Positions 17,917 through 27,424 are shown, counted from the stretch's first letter. The stretch is 64,000 bases of DNA from Pseudomonas sp. DC1.2 (GCF_034351645.1 NZ_CP133782.1:2423001-2487000), one strand, 5' to 3'. Translations and numbers: made by a program. The notes: generated by a model not told the origin, from the letters alone.

Positions 17917-18786
17917 CTACAGCGGGCGGCATTGCAGGCTGAAACTCAATTGGGTGGATTGGCCTTTCTCCAACAGGCGCAACCCTGGCCGCCCCGGCAA
18001 GTGATGGGCATTGACCGGGTGGCTGACCGGTTCGATGCAGAAAAAATCCAGGCCGACGGGGCAGTACAGCAGGTAGTAGTCGCTGCCGCTGGCCTGGCAT
18101 TCCAGCTCATAACCGAGGTCGGGCTGCTGGATGAGGCAGTGGCCGCTCCATTCGCTAAAACCGTTATCGACCAGTGCCTTGGGCAAGCCTTTGGATTGCC
18201 GAAAATTCCAGTCGGCGGGCAACTCGCTGAGCGCGGTCGGCAGTTTTGACGCGTTGCAGAGCCAGACCTGCCTGGCCTGTGCCTGTAGTTGAGTGCCGGC
18301 GGTTCTGGGAAAGTAAGGGTGCAAACCGAGACCATGCCACGCGGCGCTTTCAGCCAAGTGGGTGTTCTCTAACTCGATACTCAGCTTGCCTTCACTCAAG
18401 TGAAAACGTTGTCGGGCGCGATAGGCGAAGGGAGTCGTGCTGTCGAGTTGCAGGACGATTTCATCGCGCGTCTGGACGATCACCTGCCAAGGTTGCTGCC
18501 AGGCACTGCCGTGAATGGGCAACGGATCCGTGAGGCTGTTGGGCATCAGGGGCAGCCAGCCGTCGGGACAGTCGAAGCCACCGTCGGCGATTCGGTTGGA
18601 CCACGGCACCAAGGGGTAGCAGGCAAGTTTTCCCGGCAGGCCGGTGTTCAGCGCAGGGCTATCGCTATGGCGCAGCAGCGGCTGGCCCGTGCTGCGCAAC
18701 GTCCAGTTGACGATGCTCGCGCCGAGTTCAGGGGCGAGCGTCAGGTGGGTCAGTTCGTCTTCGAGTTCCAGCAGTGTCAGGGGCAT
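17917..18786 (-). CDS. aldose 1-epimerase (mutarotase) family protein
   Basis: A 289-residue galactose-mutarotase fold protein. LVPWSNRIADGGFDC is the substrate-binding Asn-Arg segment, IHGSAWQQPWQV contains a conserved His, and GLGLHPYFPRT holds the second catalytic-region His. The ATG at 18786 is preferred over a TTG at 18804; neither has a strong ribosome site. It is the last gene of a run with the lactonase and uronate dehydrogenase, so it may interconvert hexuronate anomers. The 3' end lies three bases from the convergent permease. Confidence 0.8.
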   Translation of the reverse strand: MPLTLLELEDELTHLTLAPELGASIVNWTLRSTGQPLLRHSDSPALNTGLPGKLACYPLVPWSNRIADGGFDCPDGWLPLMPNSLTDPLPIHGSAWQQPWQVIVQTRDEIVLQLDSTTPFAYRARQRFHLSEGKLSIELENTHLAESAAWHGLGLHPYFPRTAGTQLQAQARQVWLCNASKLPTALSELPADWNFRQSKGLPKALVDNGFSEWSGHCLIQQPDLGYELECQASGSDYYLLYCPVGLDFFCIEPVSHPVNAHHLPGRPGLRLLEKGQSTQLSFSLQCRPL

Positions 18787-18849
18787 GATCAATATTTGGC
18801 TCAATGATGGACGTTGTGGGTGGGTGAGACAGACCTGCCCGTGCTGCTC

Positions 18850-19743
18850 TTAAAGCAAGTCCTTGAACAGCGGCTCCGGCAAGCCTTTCACCCCGGGATT
18901 GAGGGCGAACACCCCTCCGGCCAGGGACTGTTCGTCATCGTCGTCGCCGGGGCGAATTGAGGTCACGAACAGGGTGTCCAATCGACTGCCACCGAAGGCG
19001 CACATGCTCGGTTTTTTTACCGGGACCGCGACCGAGCGGTCCAGCCGACCGTCCGGGGTGAAGCGGTGAATGAGCCCGGCGTCATTGGCGCAGATCCAGT
19101 AACAGCCGTCGGCATCGACGGCGGCGCCGTCCGGGCGGCCGAGCACGTGATTCATGTCAACGAACAGCCGGCGGTTGGACGGCGTACCGCTGTCGATGTC
19201 GTAATCGAAGGCCCAGATGCGCTGGACTAACGGATGCGAATCCGACAGGTACATCGTCCTTCCGTCCGGGCTGAAGGCCAGGCCGTTAGGCGTTATCAGC
19301 CCACTGAGCATGGCGTCGAGGGGGCCGCTTTGCCCTGCGCTGTAGCGGTAAAGTGCGCCCTTGGCGGCATTGGCGCCCATGTCTAGCACCATGCTGCCGG
19401 CCCAGAAGCGCCCTTGACGGTCGCAACGACCATCATTCAAACGCATGTCGGGACGTGCGTGAGCGATGTGGGCCAGCGGTTCGCAGTCAAGGCTGCCGTC
19501 GTTGTGGGGATGCAGAGCAAAGAACCCGCTTTCCATCCCGGCGACCCAGCCACCGCCGCTGCGACGGGTAATGCAGGCGAGCATTTGCGGGGCTTTCCAC
19601 GCCTGAACATGACCGCTGTCGGCACTCCAGCGTTGCAGCCCTCCGGCAGGAATATCGACCCAGTACAGGGCGCGCTCCTCGCTGACCCAGACCGGGCTTT
19701 CACCGACCGCATTGCGGGCATCGACTATCAGTTCGGCGTGCAT
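18850..19743 (-). CDS. SMP-30/gluconolactonase-family lactonase (likely aldaro-lactonase)
   Basis: A 297-residue six-bladed propeller of the regucalcin family. Metal-ligand segments are visible: GESPVW near residue 13 (Glu), PDMRLNDGRCDRQGRFWAGS (Asn, Asp), TPNGLAFSPDGRTMYLSDS (Asn, Asp). The family hydrolyses sugar acid lactones. Here it follows uronate dehydrogenase by 45 bases, whose product is an aldaro-1,5-lactone, so opening that lactone to galactarate or glucarate is its most likely job. The ATG at 19743 is used. Confidence 0.85.
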   Translation of the reverse strand: MHAELIVDARNAVGESPVWVSEERALYWVDIPAGGLQRWSADSGHVQAWKAPQMLACITRRSGGGWVAGMESGFFALHPHNDGSLDCEPLAHIAHARPDMRLNDGRCDRQGRFWAGSMVLDMGANAAKGALYRYSAGQSGPLDAMLSGLITPNGLAFSPDGRTMYLSDSHPLVQRIWAFDYDIDSGTPSNRRLFVDMNHVLGRPDGAAVDADGCYWICANDAGLIHRFTPDGRLDRSVAVPVKKPSMCAFGGSRLDTLFVTSIRPGDDDDEQSLAGGVFALNPGVKGLPEPLFKDLL

Positions 19744-19788
19744 GACCACTTATTCCGTTGGATTTTTGCGGTGGAGGTTGGCGTTGAT

Positions 19789-20613
19789 TCAGTCGCCGAA
19801 CGGACCCGCCTCACAAAACGCCCCACCCTGGTAGACCCGTGTCGGATCATCGGCTGCTGGCAGAGGCAGTGCGTCGATGTTTTTGCGGAATACCTCTGAG
19901 TTGTCCTGTGGTGCATAACCCAGGACGGTTGCGAGACGGTTATCCCACCAGACGTTGTTGTTATCGGACATGCCGTAGACCACGGTGTGGCCGACGTTCG
20001 GCGTGTACAACGCGCATTCGAGCAAGTGAGTCAGGTCGCCAAAGCTCAGCCAGGTGCTCATCATGCGGCGGTTTTGCGGCTGTGCGAACGATGAGCCGAT
20101 GCGCACGCTGACGGTCTCGATGCCGTAGCGGTCAAAGTAAAACGTCGCCATGTCTTCGCCGTATGACTTGGACAAGCCGTAGTAGCTGTCCGGGCGGCGA
20201 GGGGAGTGCGCGTCGATCACTTCGCCCTGCTTGTAGAAACCGATGACATGGTTGGAACTGGCGAAAATCACCCGTTTCACGCCATGCCGGCGAGCCGCTT
20301 CGTAAATATGGAATACGCCACAGATGTTGGCGCCGAGTATTTCTTCAAACGAGCGCTCTACCGAGACTCCGCCGAAGTGCAGGATCGCGTCCACACCTTC
20401 GACGAGTTGATGCACGGCGTGCTTGTCGGCCAGATCACACTTGACGACTTCTTCACGATCATCGAGAGCCGGTGCAATCTCGGCGATGTCCGACAAGCGA
20501 ATTACGTTGGCGTAGGGGCGCAAGCGTTCGCGCAGGACGTTGCCAAGGCCACCGGCGGCACCGGTCAGGAGCAGTCGATTGAACGGGGCACGGGCGGTAG
20601 GAGTGGTGGTCAT
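19789..20613 (-). CDS. udh: uronate dehydrogenase
   Basis: A 274-residue short-chain dehydrogenase/epimerase-type protein. The NAD site is LLLTGAAGGLGNVLRERL, and the catalytic Tyr and Lys are in SYYGLSKSYGED with FASSNHVIGFY upstream. The sequence resembles the characterised Pseudomonas Udh, which oxidises D-glucuronate and D-galacturonate to aldaro-lactones. With the lactonase and mutarotase downstream it forms a compact hexuronate-oxidation operon. An operator-like 13-mer lies 45 bases upstream of the start. Confidence 0.88.
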   Translation of the reverse strand: MTTTPTARAPFNRLLLTGAAGGLGNVLRERLRPYANVIRLSDIAEIAPALDDREEVVKCDLADKHAVHQLVEGVDAILHFGGVSVERSFEEILGANICGVFHIYEAARRHGVKRVIFASSNHVIGFYKQGEVIDAHSPRRPDSYYGLSKSYGEDMATFYFDRYGIETVSVRIGSSFAQPQNRRMMSTWLSFGDLTHLLECALYTPNVGHTVVYGMSDNNNVWWDNRLATVLGYAPQDNSEVFRKNIDALPLPAADDPTRVYQGGAFCEAGPFGD

Positions 20614-20657
20614 GGAAGTCCCTGGACACGCAGTTATTGTTGTTGAATTCGTTATAG

Positions 20658-20670
20658 GTTGTCGTATGAC
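20658..20670. promoter_or_regulatory. operator-like site upstream of udh
   Basis: GTTGTCGTATGAC, 45 bases before the udh ATG. Its elements recur in the two sites upstream of the porin gene, suggesting one shared regulator, perhaps of the GntR/FadR class, encoded outside the window. Confidence 0.5.
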
Positions 20671-20755
20671 TTGATCAAAGTATCGTTAGGCTTTCCGGCC
20701 CTTGTCAACGCGTCATCCGTTGCAATTAAAGGAGGCGCAATATTCGCGTGCAAAC

Positions 20756-20789
20756 CCTGTGGCGAGGACGTTTACGAGCCCGCCACAGG
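20756..20789. repeat. REP-like palindrome after oprD-family gene
   Basis: Nine-base perfect stem CCTGTGGCG / CGCCACAGG with a 16-base loop. CCTGTGGCGA is the common opening of P. fluorescens repeated palindromes. It sits between the porin stop and udh and may trim or end the porin transcript. Confidence 0.65.
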
Positions 20790-20810
20790 TTGACTCAGGC
20801 CTGAAAAACC

Positions 20811-22109
20811 TTACAGCAGCGACAGCGGGTAGCTGACGAAGATGCGGTTTTCATCAAATTCGTTGGTGCTGAAATCCTTGCGGATGCTCGCGTTGCGCCA
20901 TTTGACGTTGAGATTTTTTAGCGCACCGCTCTGCACGGTGTAGGCCAGCTCCGATTCGCGGCCCCATTCCTTGCCGTCGGTGATCGCGCCGGTGTGTACG
21001 TTATCGCCGCTGATGTAGCGGTTCATCATGGTCAGGCCGGGAACGCCAAGGGCTGCGAAATTGTAGTCGTGGCGCAACTGCCAGGAACGTTCCTGGGCGT
21101 TGTCGTAGCTGGAGTTGTAGCTGTCGTTGGCCAGCGTGCCACCGCTGGTGCCGTTGACGCGCATCCAGACGCTGTCGCCGGTGAGTTTTTGCAGGCCGAC
21201 ATAGACGGTACTGCCGCCGTACTTTGCGGACAGCAGGGCGAAGGTGGTTTTGTTATCCAGTTGGCCGGCCAACGCACTGCCGTCTTCCTTGCCTTTAAAG
21301 AAGCCGAGGTTCGCGCCCAGCGTCCAGTCGCCGAGCGGCTGGCTATGGCTCAGGTTGAAAAACTCTTGCTGATAAATGTCGCTGAGTTGCGAATACCAGA
21401 CGCCGACCAGTGTGCGTTTTTCGTTGAAGGTGTATTCACCGCCGCCGAAGTTGAAGCGGTCTGAGGTGAACGCAGCTTTGCCGTTCAGGGACATGTCGCC
21501 CATGCTTGAGTCGTTGCGCGGGCTGTTGGCCTGGAACTGGCCGCCGTAGACGGTCAGGCCGTCGAGTTCTTTCGAGGTGAGCTGGCCGCCGCGGAAGGTT
21601 TGTGGCAGCGAGCGGCCGTCATCGGAGCGTAGAATCGGCAACACCGGCATCCATTCGCCCACTTTCAATTCGGTTTTCGAGACCTTGGTTTTCAGCGCCA
21701 CACCCAAGCGCCCGAAATTGTCCGCAGGACGGCCGTCGTGGTCCAGCGGGAGCAATTGAGTACCACCGGTGCCTTTACCGCCATCGAGTTTTTGCGAGTA
21801 CAAACCCAGCACATCGATGCCGAAACCGACGGTGCCTTGGGTGAACCCGGACTTGGCGTCGAGGATGAAGCTTTGCGTCCACTCTTCAGCCCTGCTCTGA
21901 GGATAGGCGGAGTTGGTGAAGCTACGATCGAAGTAGGCGTTGCGCAGGTTGAGCGTGGCGGTGGCGTCATCGACGAAGCCTGCGGCGTGAGTGGTCATGG
22001 GCAAGGCGAGGGCCAGGCTGCCGCAACCAATAAGGCTCAAGGTGTGTCGGTGGCGTGCAAAAGTCGGACGTGGGTTGCTGGCGGAGGAATGGCGGACGAG
22101 TGTGCTCAC
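20811..22109 (-). CDS. OprD-family outer membrane porin
   Basis: A 432-residue porin with a cleavable leader; the hydrophobic core SLIGCGSLALALPMTTHAAG ends in an Ala-His-Ala site. The mature start GFVDDATATLNLRNAYFDR and the strand-rich body (GLYSQKLDGG, RNDSSMGDMS, QLRHDYNF) are typical of OprD substrate-specific channels. The C-terminal residue is Leu rather than the usual Phe. Start is GTG at 22109 with GGGAG about seven bases before it. Proximity to udh and shared operator motifs suggest uptake of hexuronic acids. Confidence 0.88.
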   Translation of the reverse strand: MSTLVRHSSASNPRPTFARHRHTLSLIGCGSLALALPMTTHAAGFVDDATATLNLRNAYFDRSFTNSAYPQSRAEEWTQSFILDAKSGFTQGTVGFGIDVLGLYSQKLDGGKGTGGTQLLPLDHDGRPADNFGRLGVALKTKVSKTELKVGEWMPVLPILRSDDGRSLPQTFRGGQLTSKELDGLTVYGGQFQANSPRNDSSMGDMSLNGKAAFTSDRFNFGGGEYTFNEKRTLVGVWYSQLSDIYQQEFFNLSHSQPLGDWTLGANLGFFKGKEDGSALAGQLDNKTTFALLSAKYGGSTVYVGLQKLTGDSVWMRVNGTSGGTLANDSYNSSYDNAQERSWQLRHDYNFAALGVPGLTMMNRYISGDNVHTGAITDGKEWGRESELAYTVQSGALKNLNVKWRNASIRKDFSTNEFDENRIFVSYPLSLL

Positions 22110-22142
22110 AGTGACGCTCCCTTGATTCTTGTTTTTATTATT

Positions 22143-22162
22143 GTCATACGTCGTCGTACAAC
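22143..22162. promoter_or_regulatory. operator-like site 1 upstream of the porin
   Basis: On the minus strand it reads GTTGTACGACGACGTATGAC. It holds GTTGTACGA, shared with the site at 22208, and CGTATGAC, shared with the udh site. It is 34 bases from the porin GTG. Confidence 0.5.
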
Positions 22163-22207
22163 ATTGCGGCGATTATTTGCGAGACTCTGCGGGGTTGTCA
22201 ATCATAA

Positions 22208-22220
22208 GTTGTACGATGAC
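22208..22220. promoter_or_regulatory. operator-like site 2 upstream of the porin
   Basis: GTTGTACGATGAC, differing from the udh site GTTGTCGTATGAC only in the middle three positions. It lies about 100 bases upstream of the porin and 168 bases before the divergent MFS gene. Confidence 0.45.
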
Positions 22221-22387
22221 ATTGGCCGGTCTGAGCGAGCGGGGTAGGCGCGAGCAGGCTCGATCGTTATCGCCAAACCTCGGTTAGCCCTGCAGTCGCA
22301 GCCAGAGACATCGCCAATGCCACGGCAATTGGTGTTTCGTGGATGGTTTGCGGCAAGATGGCGACCTCTTTAGCACGAGGTTCTTGA

Positions 22388-24052
22388 ATGGATCACTACG
22401 CGCCGCGCACTTGGCAGCCTCACGAAAAGCCCAGTTTGCCCGGCTCCCCCTCGACGCCATTGCACACCACCCCGAAGCGGCTGGCTTACGCGCTGGTAGG
22501 TTTGCTGGTGGCGTTGACCGGTGGCCTCGGCAATGCATTGGTGATCGCCAACCTGCCTTACTTGCAGGGGGCTTTGGGGGCCACGACTGCCGAGATGGCG
22601 TGGCTGCCAGCGGCTTACGTTATGACCAACGTGTCGATGAACCTGCTGCTGGTGAAGTTTCGTCAGCAATTCGGTTTACGGGCATTTACCGAAGTGTTCC
22701 TGGTGCTCTACGCCTTGGTGACCTTTGGCCACTTGTTCGTTAACGACCTGAGCTCGGCCATTGCAGTGCGGGCGGCCCACGGCATGGTCGGCGCGGCGCT
22801 CAGCTCGCTCGGTCTGTATTACATGGTCCAGGCCTTTGCGGCGAAGTGGCGGATGAAGGCGCTGGTGCTAGGGCTCGGCACCTCGCAGTTGGCCTTGCCT
22901 TTGGCGCGTTTGTTTTCCGAGGACCTGATGCAGATCGCCGAATGGCGTGGGCTTTATCTGTTTGAGTTGGGCATGGCGCTGTTGACACTGGGCTGTGTTT
23001 TTTTACTCAAACTGCCACCGGGCGATCGTTTCAAAACCTTCGAAAAACTCGATTTCCTGACTTTTGCCATTCTCGCCAGTGGCGTTGCGTTGCTCTGCGC
23101 GGTGCTGTCGCTGGGCCGGATCGACTGGTGGCTGGAGGCACCCTGGATTGGTGTGGCGTCAGCGGCATCCATCGTGCTGATTCTTGCCGGCCTTGCGATC
23201 GAACATAACCGCAGCAACCCGATGCTGATGACCCGCTGGCTCGGCAGCGGTGTGATGATTCGCCTGGGATTGGCGGTGATCCTGATTCGCATGGTGCTGT
23301 CGGAGCAATCCACCGGAGCAGTAGGGTTCATGCAGGCGCTGAACATGAGCAGCCAGCAATTGCACAGTCTCTACGTGGTGATGTTGCTCGGCAGCATCGC
23401 GGGCCTGGCCACCAGTGCTCTGACCATTAACCCCAAGCACCTGTTCATGCCGCTGATTGTGTCCCTGGCGCTGATGGCGGTCGGTTCGGTGATGGACAGT
23501 TATTCAAACAATCTGACCCGCCCGCAAAACATGTATTTCAGCCAGTTCCTGTTGGCTTTCGGCGGTACGTTTTTCCTTGGCCCGACCATGGTGCTGGGGA
23601 CGCGTAACGTATTGACCAATCCGCGCAATCTGGTGAGCTTTTCGGTGCTATTCGGCATCTGTCAGAACCTCGGCGGTTTGATTGGCGCGGCACTCTTGGG
23701 CACGTTCCAGATCGTTCGCGAAAAATTCCATTCAAATAACATCGTCGAACACCTGACCTTGCTCGATCCACGGGTGGCCGCGCGTGTGCAGAGCGGTGGC
23801 AACGCGGTGAGCTCAATGATCGCCGACCCGAGCCTGCGTAATATTCAAGGGATTCGCACTTTGGCCGCTGCCGCCACGCGCGAGGCCAATGTGCTCGCTT
23901 ACAACGACGTGTTCATGCTGATTGCGGTGATCGCCGTACTGACCATGATCTGGATTTCTATTCGTGCCCTGTGGCTGATGAGCACCACCAAAGCCGTCAG
24001 CCCCGCGCCTGCCACTCTTTCCGTACAACAAAGCGGTGCCACTTCTTCATGA
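22388..24052 (+). CDS. MFS (DHA2-like) multidrug efflux transporter
   Basis: A 554-residue inner-membrane transporter with about 14 hydrophobic segments. The first helix region LVGLLVALTGGLGNALVIAN and the AEMAWLPAAYVMTNVSMNLL segment are typical of EmrB-like drug:proton antiporters, though the canonical loop 2-3 motif is degenerate. A long soluble loop follows near residues 440-490. It is coupled by a four-base overlap to an EmrA-like adaptor gene, so the pair should form an inner-membrane and periplasmic efflux unit. Substrate unknown. Confidence 0.85.
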   Translation: MDHYAPRTWQPHEKPSLPGSPSTPLHTTPKRLAYALVGLLVALTGGLGNALVIANLPYLQGALGATTAEMAWLPAAYVMTNVSMNLLLVKFRQQFGLRAFTEVFLVLYALVTFGHLFVNDLSSAIAVRAAHGMVGAALSSLGLYYMVQAFAAKWRMKALVLGLGTSQLALPLARLFSEDLMQIAEWRGLYLFELGMALLTLGCVFLLKLPPGDRFKTFEKLDFLTFAILASGVALLCAVLSLGRIDWWLEAPWIGVASAASIVLILAGLAIEHNRSNPMLMTRWLGSGVMIRLGLAVILIRMVLSEQSTGAVGFMQALNMSSQQLHSLYVVMLLGSIAGLATSALTINPKHLFMPLIVSLALMAVGSVMDSYSNNLTRPQNMYFSQFLLAFGGTFFLGPTMVLGTRNVLTNPRNLVSFSVLFGICQNLGGLIGAALLGTFQIVREKFHSNNIVEHLTLLDPRVAARVQSGGNAVSSMIADPSLRNIQGIRTLAAAATREANVLAYNDVFMLIAVIAVLTMIWISIRALWLMSTTKAVSPAPATLSVQQSGATSS

Positions 24053-25209
24053 CTGAGCCAACTACGACGACCACCAACGCCATCGCTGCGACCCCTGAAG
24101 GGGTGGCGCCACCGTCTTCACCGTCCACCGAACCACGCTCGCTGCGGGTGCGCGTCATTTCGTCCCTGGGTTTCGCATCGATTGCGATTGTAGGTGTGTT
24201 GATCGTGTTGTACGCCTGGCAATTGCCACCGTTCAGCAGTGCGGTCGAGACCACTGAAAACGCTTTGGTGCGCGGCCAGGTGACCATCATCGGACCGCAG
24301 CTCAGTGGTTACGTGTACGAAGTGCCAGTGCAGGATTTTCAGTTTGTGAAAGCGGGTGATTTGCTGGTCCGCCTCGATGACCGGATTTATAAGCAGCACC
24401 TCGATCAAGCCTTGGCGCAACTGGCGGTGCAGAAAGCCGCGCTGGCGAACGTGGTGCAGCAACGCAAGAGTGCCGAAGCGACTATCAAGTTGCGTCAGGC
24501 GGCCGTTGCTGACAGCCAGGCTCAGGCGCGCAAAAGCGAGGCTGACCTGCGGCGCAACAAAGCGTTGATCAATGACGGCTCGGTGTCCAAGCGTGAACTG
24601 GACGTGGCCTTGGCGGCCGACGCACAGACCCTCGCTGCCGTGGCGCAAGCCCAGGCTAGCCTGGAAATATCTCGGCAGGATTTACAAACAGTGATCGTCA
24701 ATCGCGGCTCTTTAGAGGCCGCAGTGGCCAGTGCCGAAGCGGCGGTGCAATTGGCGCAGATCGACTTGTCCAACACTCGAGTTCTGGCCCCGCGTGACGG
24801 TCAGCTCGGGCAGATCGGTGTGCGCCTTGGCGCCTTCGTGAACTCTGGCGCGCAGCTGATGGCGTTGGTGCCGCAACAGCTGTGGGTGATTGCGAACATG
24901 AAGGAAACCCAGATGGACGACGTGAAAGTCGGACAGCCGGCGAACTTCACCGTCGATGCCCTTAACCATCGCCAATTCAAGGGACGGGTGCAGCGGATCT
25001 CCCCGGCAACCGGCTCTGAGTTCAGCCTATTGCAGGCCGACAACGCGACTGGCAACTTCGTCAAGATCGCTCAGCGAGTGCCGGTGCGGATCACGGTGGA
25101 TGAGGATCAGGAGCAGACCGATCGGTTGCGCCCAGGGATGTCAGTGGTGGTAAGTATCGATACGGCGGCAGAGGGCGATAGCGACAGAGCCGAGTCGGCC
25201 CGCCACTGA
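24049..25209 (+). CDS. HlyD/EmrA-family periplasmic adaptor
   Basis: A 386-residue membrane-fusion protein. A Pro/Thr-rich cytoplasmic tail of about 40 residues precedes one transmembrane helix (SLGFASIAIVGVLIVLYAW). ENALVRGQVTIIGPQLSGYV starts the lipoyl half-motif, followed by a long helical hairpin rich in Ala and Gln (about residues 115-235) and the second half DLSNTRVLAPRDGQLG. It would link the MFS pump to an outer-membrane channel not encoded here. Start ATG at 24049 overlaps the MFS stop. Confidence 0.88.
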   Translation: MTEPTTTTTNAIAATPEGVAPPSSPSTEPRSLRVRVISSLGFASIAIVGVLIVLYAWQLPPFSSAVETTENALVRGQVTIIGPQLSGYVYEVPVQDFQFVKAGDLLVRLDDRIYKQHLDQALAQLAVQKAALANVVQQRKSAEATIKLRQAAVADSQAQARKSEADLRRNKALINDGSVSKRELDVALAADAQTLAAVAQAQASLEISRQDLQTVIVNRGSLEAAVASAEAAVQLAQIDLSNTRVLAPRDGQLGQIGVRLGAFVNSGAQLMALVPQQLWVIANMKETQMDDVKVGQPANFTVDALNHRQFKGRVQRISPATGSEFSLLQADNATGNFVKIAQRVPVRITVDEDQEQTDRLRPGMSVVVSIDTAAEGDSDRAESARH

Positions 25210-25249
25210 CAGAGTCGCTCGCAGCCCTGATGTTGAGTCCGAATTAAAC

Positions 25250-25279
25250 AAGCTCTACGCCATCTTCGCCGTAGAGCTT
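25250..25279. terminator. hairpin between convergent genes
   Basis: AAGCTCTACG pairs perfectly with CGTAGAGCTT around a ten-base loop. Neither side has a strong T run, so termination is only probable. Confidence 0.5.
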
Positions 25280-25291
25280 ACATTAAGTTTG

Positions 25292-26665
25292 TTAGCCAAC
25301 TACTTGATAACACGGTACATAGGCGGCGCCGCCCGGCAGTTTCATCCGATGCTGAGCGACGAACGCTTTGAGCAGTTGGTCCAAGGGCTGCATCACCGCC
25401 GCATCACCACGAATCTGGTAGGGCCCGTGTTCTTCAATCAAGCGAATGCCTTTGTCTTTGACGTTGCCCGCAACAATGCCGGAGAACGCTCGGCGCAGGT
25501 TCGCGGCCAGCTCATGGGGCGGCAGCTCGCGACTCAGTTTCAGGTTGGACATGTTTTCGTGAGTCGGGTCGAACGGGCGCTGGAAGCCCTCGTCGATCTT
25601 GAGCAACCAGTTGAAATGGAACGCGTCGTTGCGCTCACGACGGAACTGTTTGACCGCCTTTAGACCTTGGGTCATCTGCCGCGCCACTTCTGCCGGGTCG
25701 TCGATGATGATTTCGTAATGCTGCTTGGCGGCGTCACCGAGGGTCGCGCCGACAAAGGCGTCCAACTGCTCAAGATACGGTGCCGCGTGCTTTGGCCCGG
25801 TAAGGATGACCGGGAAGGGTAGGCCTTGGTTATCCGGGTGCATCAGGATGCCAAGCAGGTACAGAAACTCTTCGGCTGTGCCGGCTCCGCCTGGAAAGAT
25901 GATGATGCCGTGGCCGACGCGGACAAACGCTTCGAGACGTTTCTCAATGTCCGGCAGGATCACCAGTTCGTTGACGATCGGATTCGGTGCCTCTGCGGCA
26001 ATGATGCCCGGCTCGGTCAGGCCGAGATAACGACCGCCATCGATACGCTGTTTGGCGTGGGCGATGGTCGCGCCCTTCATCGGGCCTTTCATCACGCCGG
26101 GACCGCAGCCGGTGCAGATGTCCAGGCTGCGCAGGCCCAGTTCGTGGCCGACTTTCTTGGTGTATTTGTATTCTTCGGTGTTGATCGAATGGCCGCCCCA
26201 GCACACTACGATCTTCGGCTCAACGCCGGGACGCAGGGTCCGGGCATTGCGCAGCAGGTGAAAGACGTAGTCGCTGATGCCTTGGGACGTGCTGAGATCG
26301 ATGCGCTGGCTGTCGAGTTCGTTTTCCGTGTAGACGATGTCGCGCAGGGCGCTGAAGAGCATCTCGCGGGTGCTGGCAATCATCTCGCCGTCGACGAAAG
26401 CGTCGGCCGGGGCGTTCAGCAGTTCGAGGCGCACACCACGGTCTTGCTGGTGAATGCGTATTTCGAAGTCTTTATAGGCTTCAAGGATGGTTTTGGCGTT
26501 ATCGACATGGGCGCCAGTGTTGAGAATGGCCAGGGCGCACTGGCGGAAAAGAGTGTAGGTGCTGCCGGAACCGGCTTCGCTCAGTTGTTGAACTTCACGT
26601 TGAGAGAGGGTCTCCAGGCTACCTTTAGGGCTGACAGAGGCGTTGATTACTTGTCGTTGGGTCAT
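25292..26665 (-). CDS. ppnN: pyrimidine/purine nucleotide 5'-monophosphate nucleosidase (PpnN/YgdH)
   Basis: A 457-residue LOG-family enzyme. The central catalytic segment is IIIFPGGAGTAEEFLYLLGI, with CTGCGPGVMKGPMKGA upstream. The length, with an N-terminal and a C-terminal extension around the Rossmann core, fits PpnN, which cleaves nucleoside monophosphates to base and ribose 5-phosphate and is known in E. coli to bind (p)ppGpp. The alternative LOG proteins (cytokinin-type) are about 200 residues. Stands alone. Confidence 0.88.
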   Translation of the reverse strand: MTQRQVINASVSPKGSLETLSQREVQQLSEAGSGSTYTLFRQCALAILNTGAHVDNAKTILEAYKDFEIRIHQQDRGVRLELLNAPADAFVDGEMIASTREMLFSALRDIVYTENELDSQRIDLSTSQGISDYVFHLLRNARTLRPGVEPKIVVCWGGHSINTEEYKYTKKVGHELGLRSLDICTGCGPGVMKGPMKGATIAHAKQRIDGGRYLGLTEPGIIAAEAPNPIVNELVILPDIEKRLEAFVRVGHGIIIFPGGAGTAEEFLYLLGILMHPDNQGLPFPVILTGPKHAAPYLEQLDAFVGATLGDAAKQHYEIIIDDPAEVARQMTQGLKAVKQFRRERNDAFHFNWLLKIDEGFQRPFDPTHENMSNLKLSRELPPHELAANLRRAFSGIVAGNVKDKGIRLIEEHGPYQIRGDAAVMQPLDQLLKAFVAQHRMKLPGGAAYVPCYQVVG

Positions 26666-26896
26666 TCAGTGATCCTTAAAACGATGTCATTCCCGCAGGA
26701 TGGGAGAATGGCATCCGAATAGTGTGTATCCATGAAAGAAGATGGCACGATCTGCGGTGTATCGCCATGATCCCCGTTTGACGATGAAAAGATGAAAAGG
26801 AGCCTCAGCATAGCTAAATCCTGCGCAGAGGCGATAATGCCCCGCAGTCTTTTTGCCACTGAGCCTTTTCCCATTGAAATAAGGACGCCCGCCACG

Positions 26897-27424
26897 ATGT
26901 TCGAAATCCAGCCGATGAATGCCGAAACCTATCGACGCCAGACCCGGCGCAGCACGGTGATCATTGCCCTGACTTTCCTGGCCTTGGCGATGGTCTTGTC
27001 CACCGCCGCAGTGGCGTTGTTCGGTGAGCCCGGTGGCGACAATTTGCGGTACAACGTCGGTGGGGTGTTTGTGGCGGTGTTGCTGATGGTCGCATTGATG
27101 CGTGGCACGTTCTGGAACCAGGCATGGATGGCGCCAGCGGTCTACGGATGGCAGCTCAAACGCAGCCTGATGAGCATCACCAATGTCATGCACCAAGTGA
27201 CGGCGGCAGTTGAGGCGGGCGATCCGGCGGCGATGAAGGTGCTGCGCTTCTATCACCTTGGGTTGACCCAGATGCATCAACTTGATGGCAATTCCAGCGA
27301 CCACGGCCAGCTCAACCGTGAGATAGAGCAGCATCAGGCACGGATGCAAACGCTCGGCATCGAAACCGAGCAAACGCACTTGAACCCGGCTTGGCTCGAA
27401 GCGGTAAAGCAGGCGTCGCGCTAA
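26897..27424 (+). CDS. DUF3087-family membrane protein
   Basis: A 175-residue protein, MFEIQPMNAETYRRQTRRST at the start, with two membrane helices (VIIALTFLALAMVLSTAAVAL and VGGVFVAVLLMVALM) and a helical cytoplasmic C-terminus. I recognise it as DUF3087, common in Pseudomonas and without known role. The ATG at 26897 has AAGGA upstream; the longer frame lacks a ribosome site. Confidence 0.8.
   Translation: MFEIQPMNAETYRRQTRRSTVIIALTFLALAMVLSTAAVALFGEPGGDNLRYNVGGVFVAVLLMVALMRGTFWNQAWMAPAVYGWQLKRSLMSITNVMHQVTAAVEAGDPAAMKVLRFYHLGLTQMHQLDGNSSDHGQLNREIEQHQARMQTLGIETEQTHLNPAWLEAVKQASR

Noticed and set aside
22241..22265. GCGCGAGCAGGCTCGATCG as another REP-like repeat
   Set aside because: Only part of the core is present and no stem of useful length forms.
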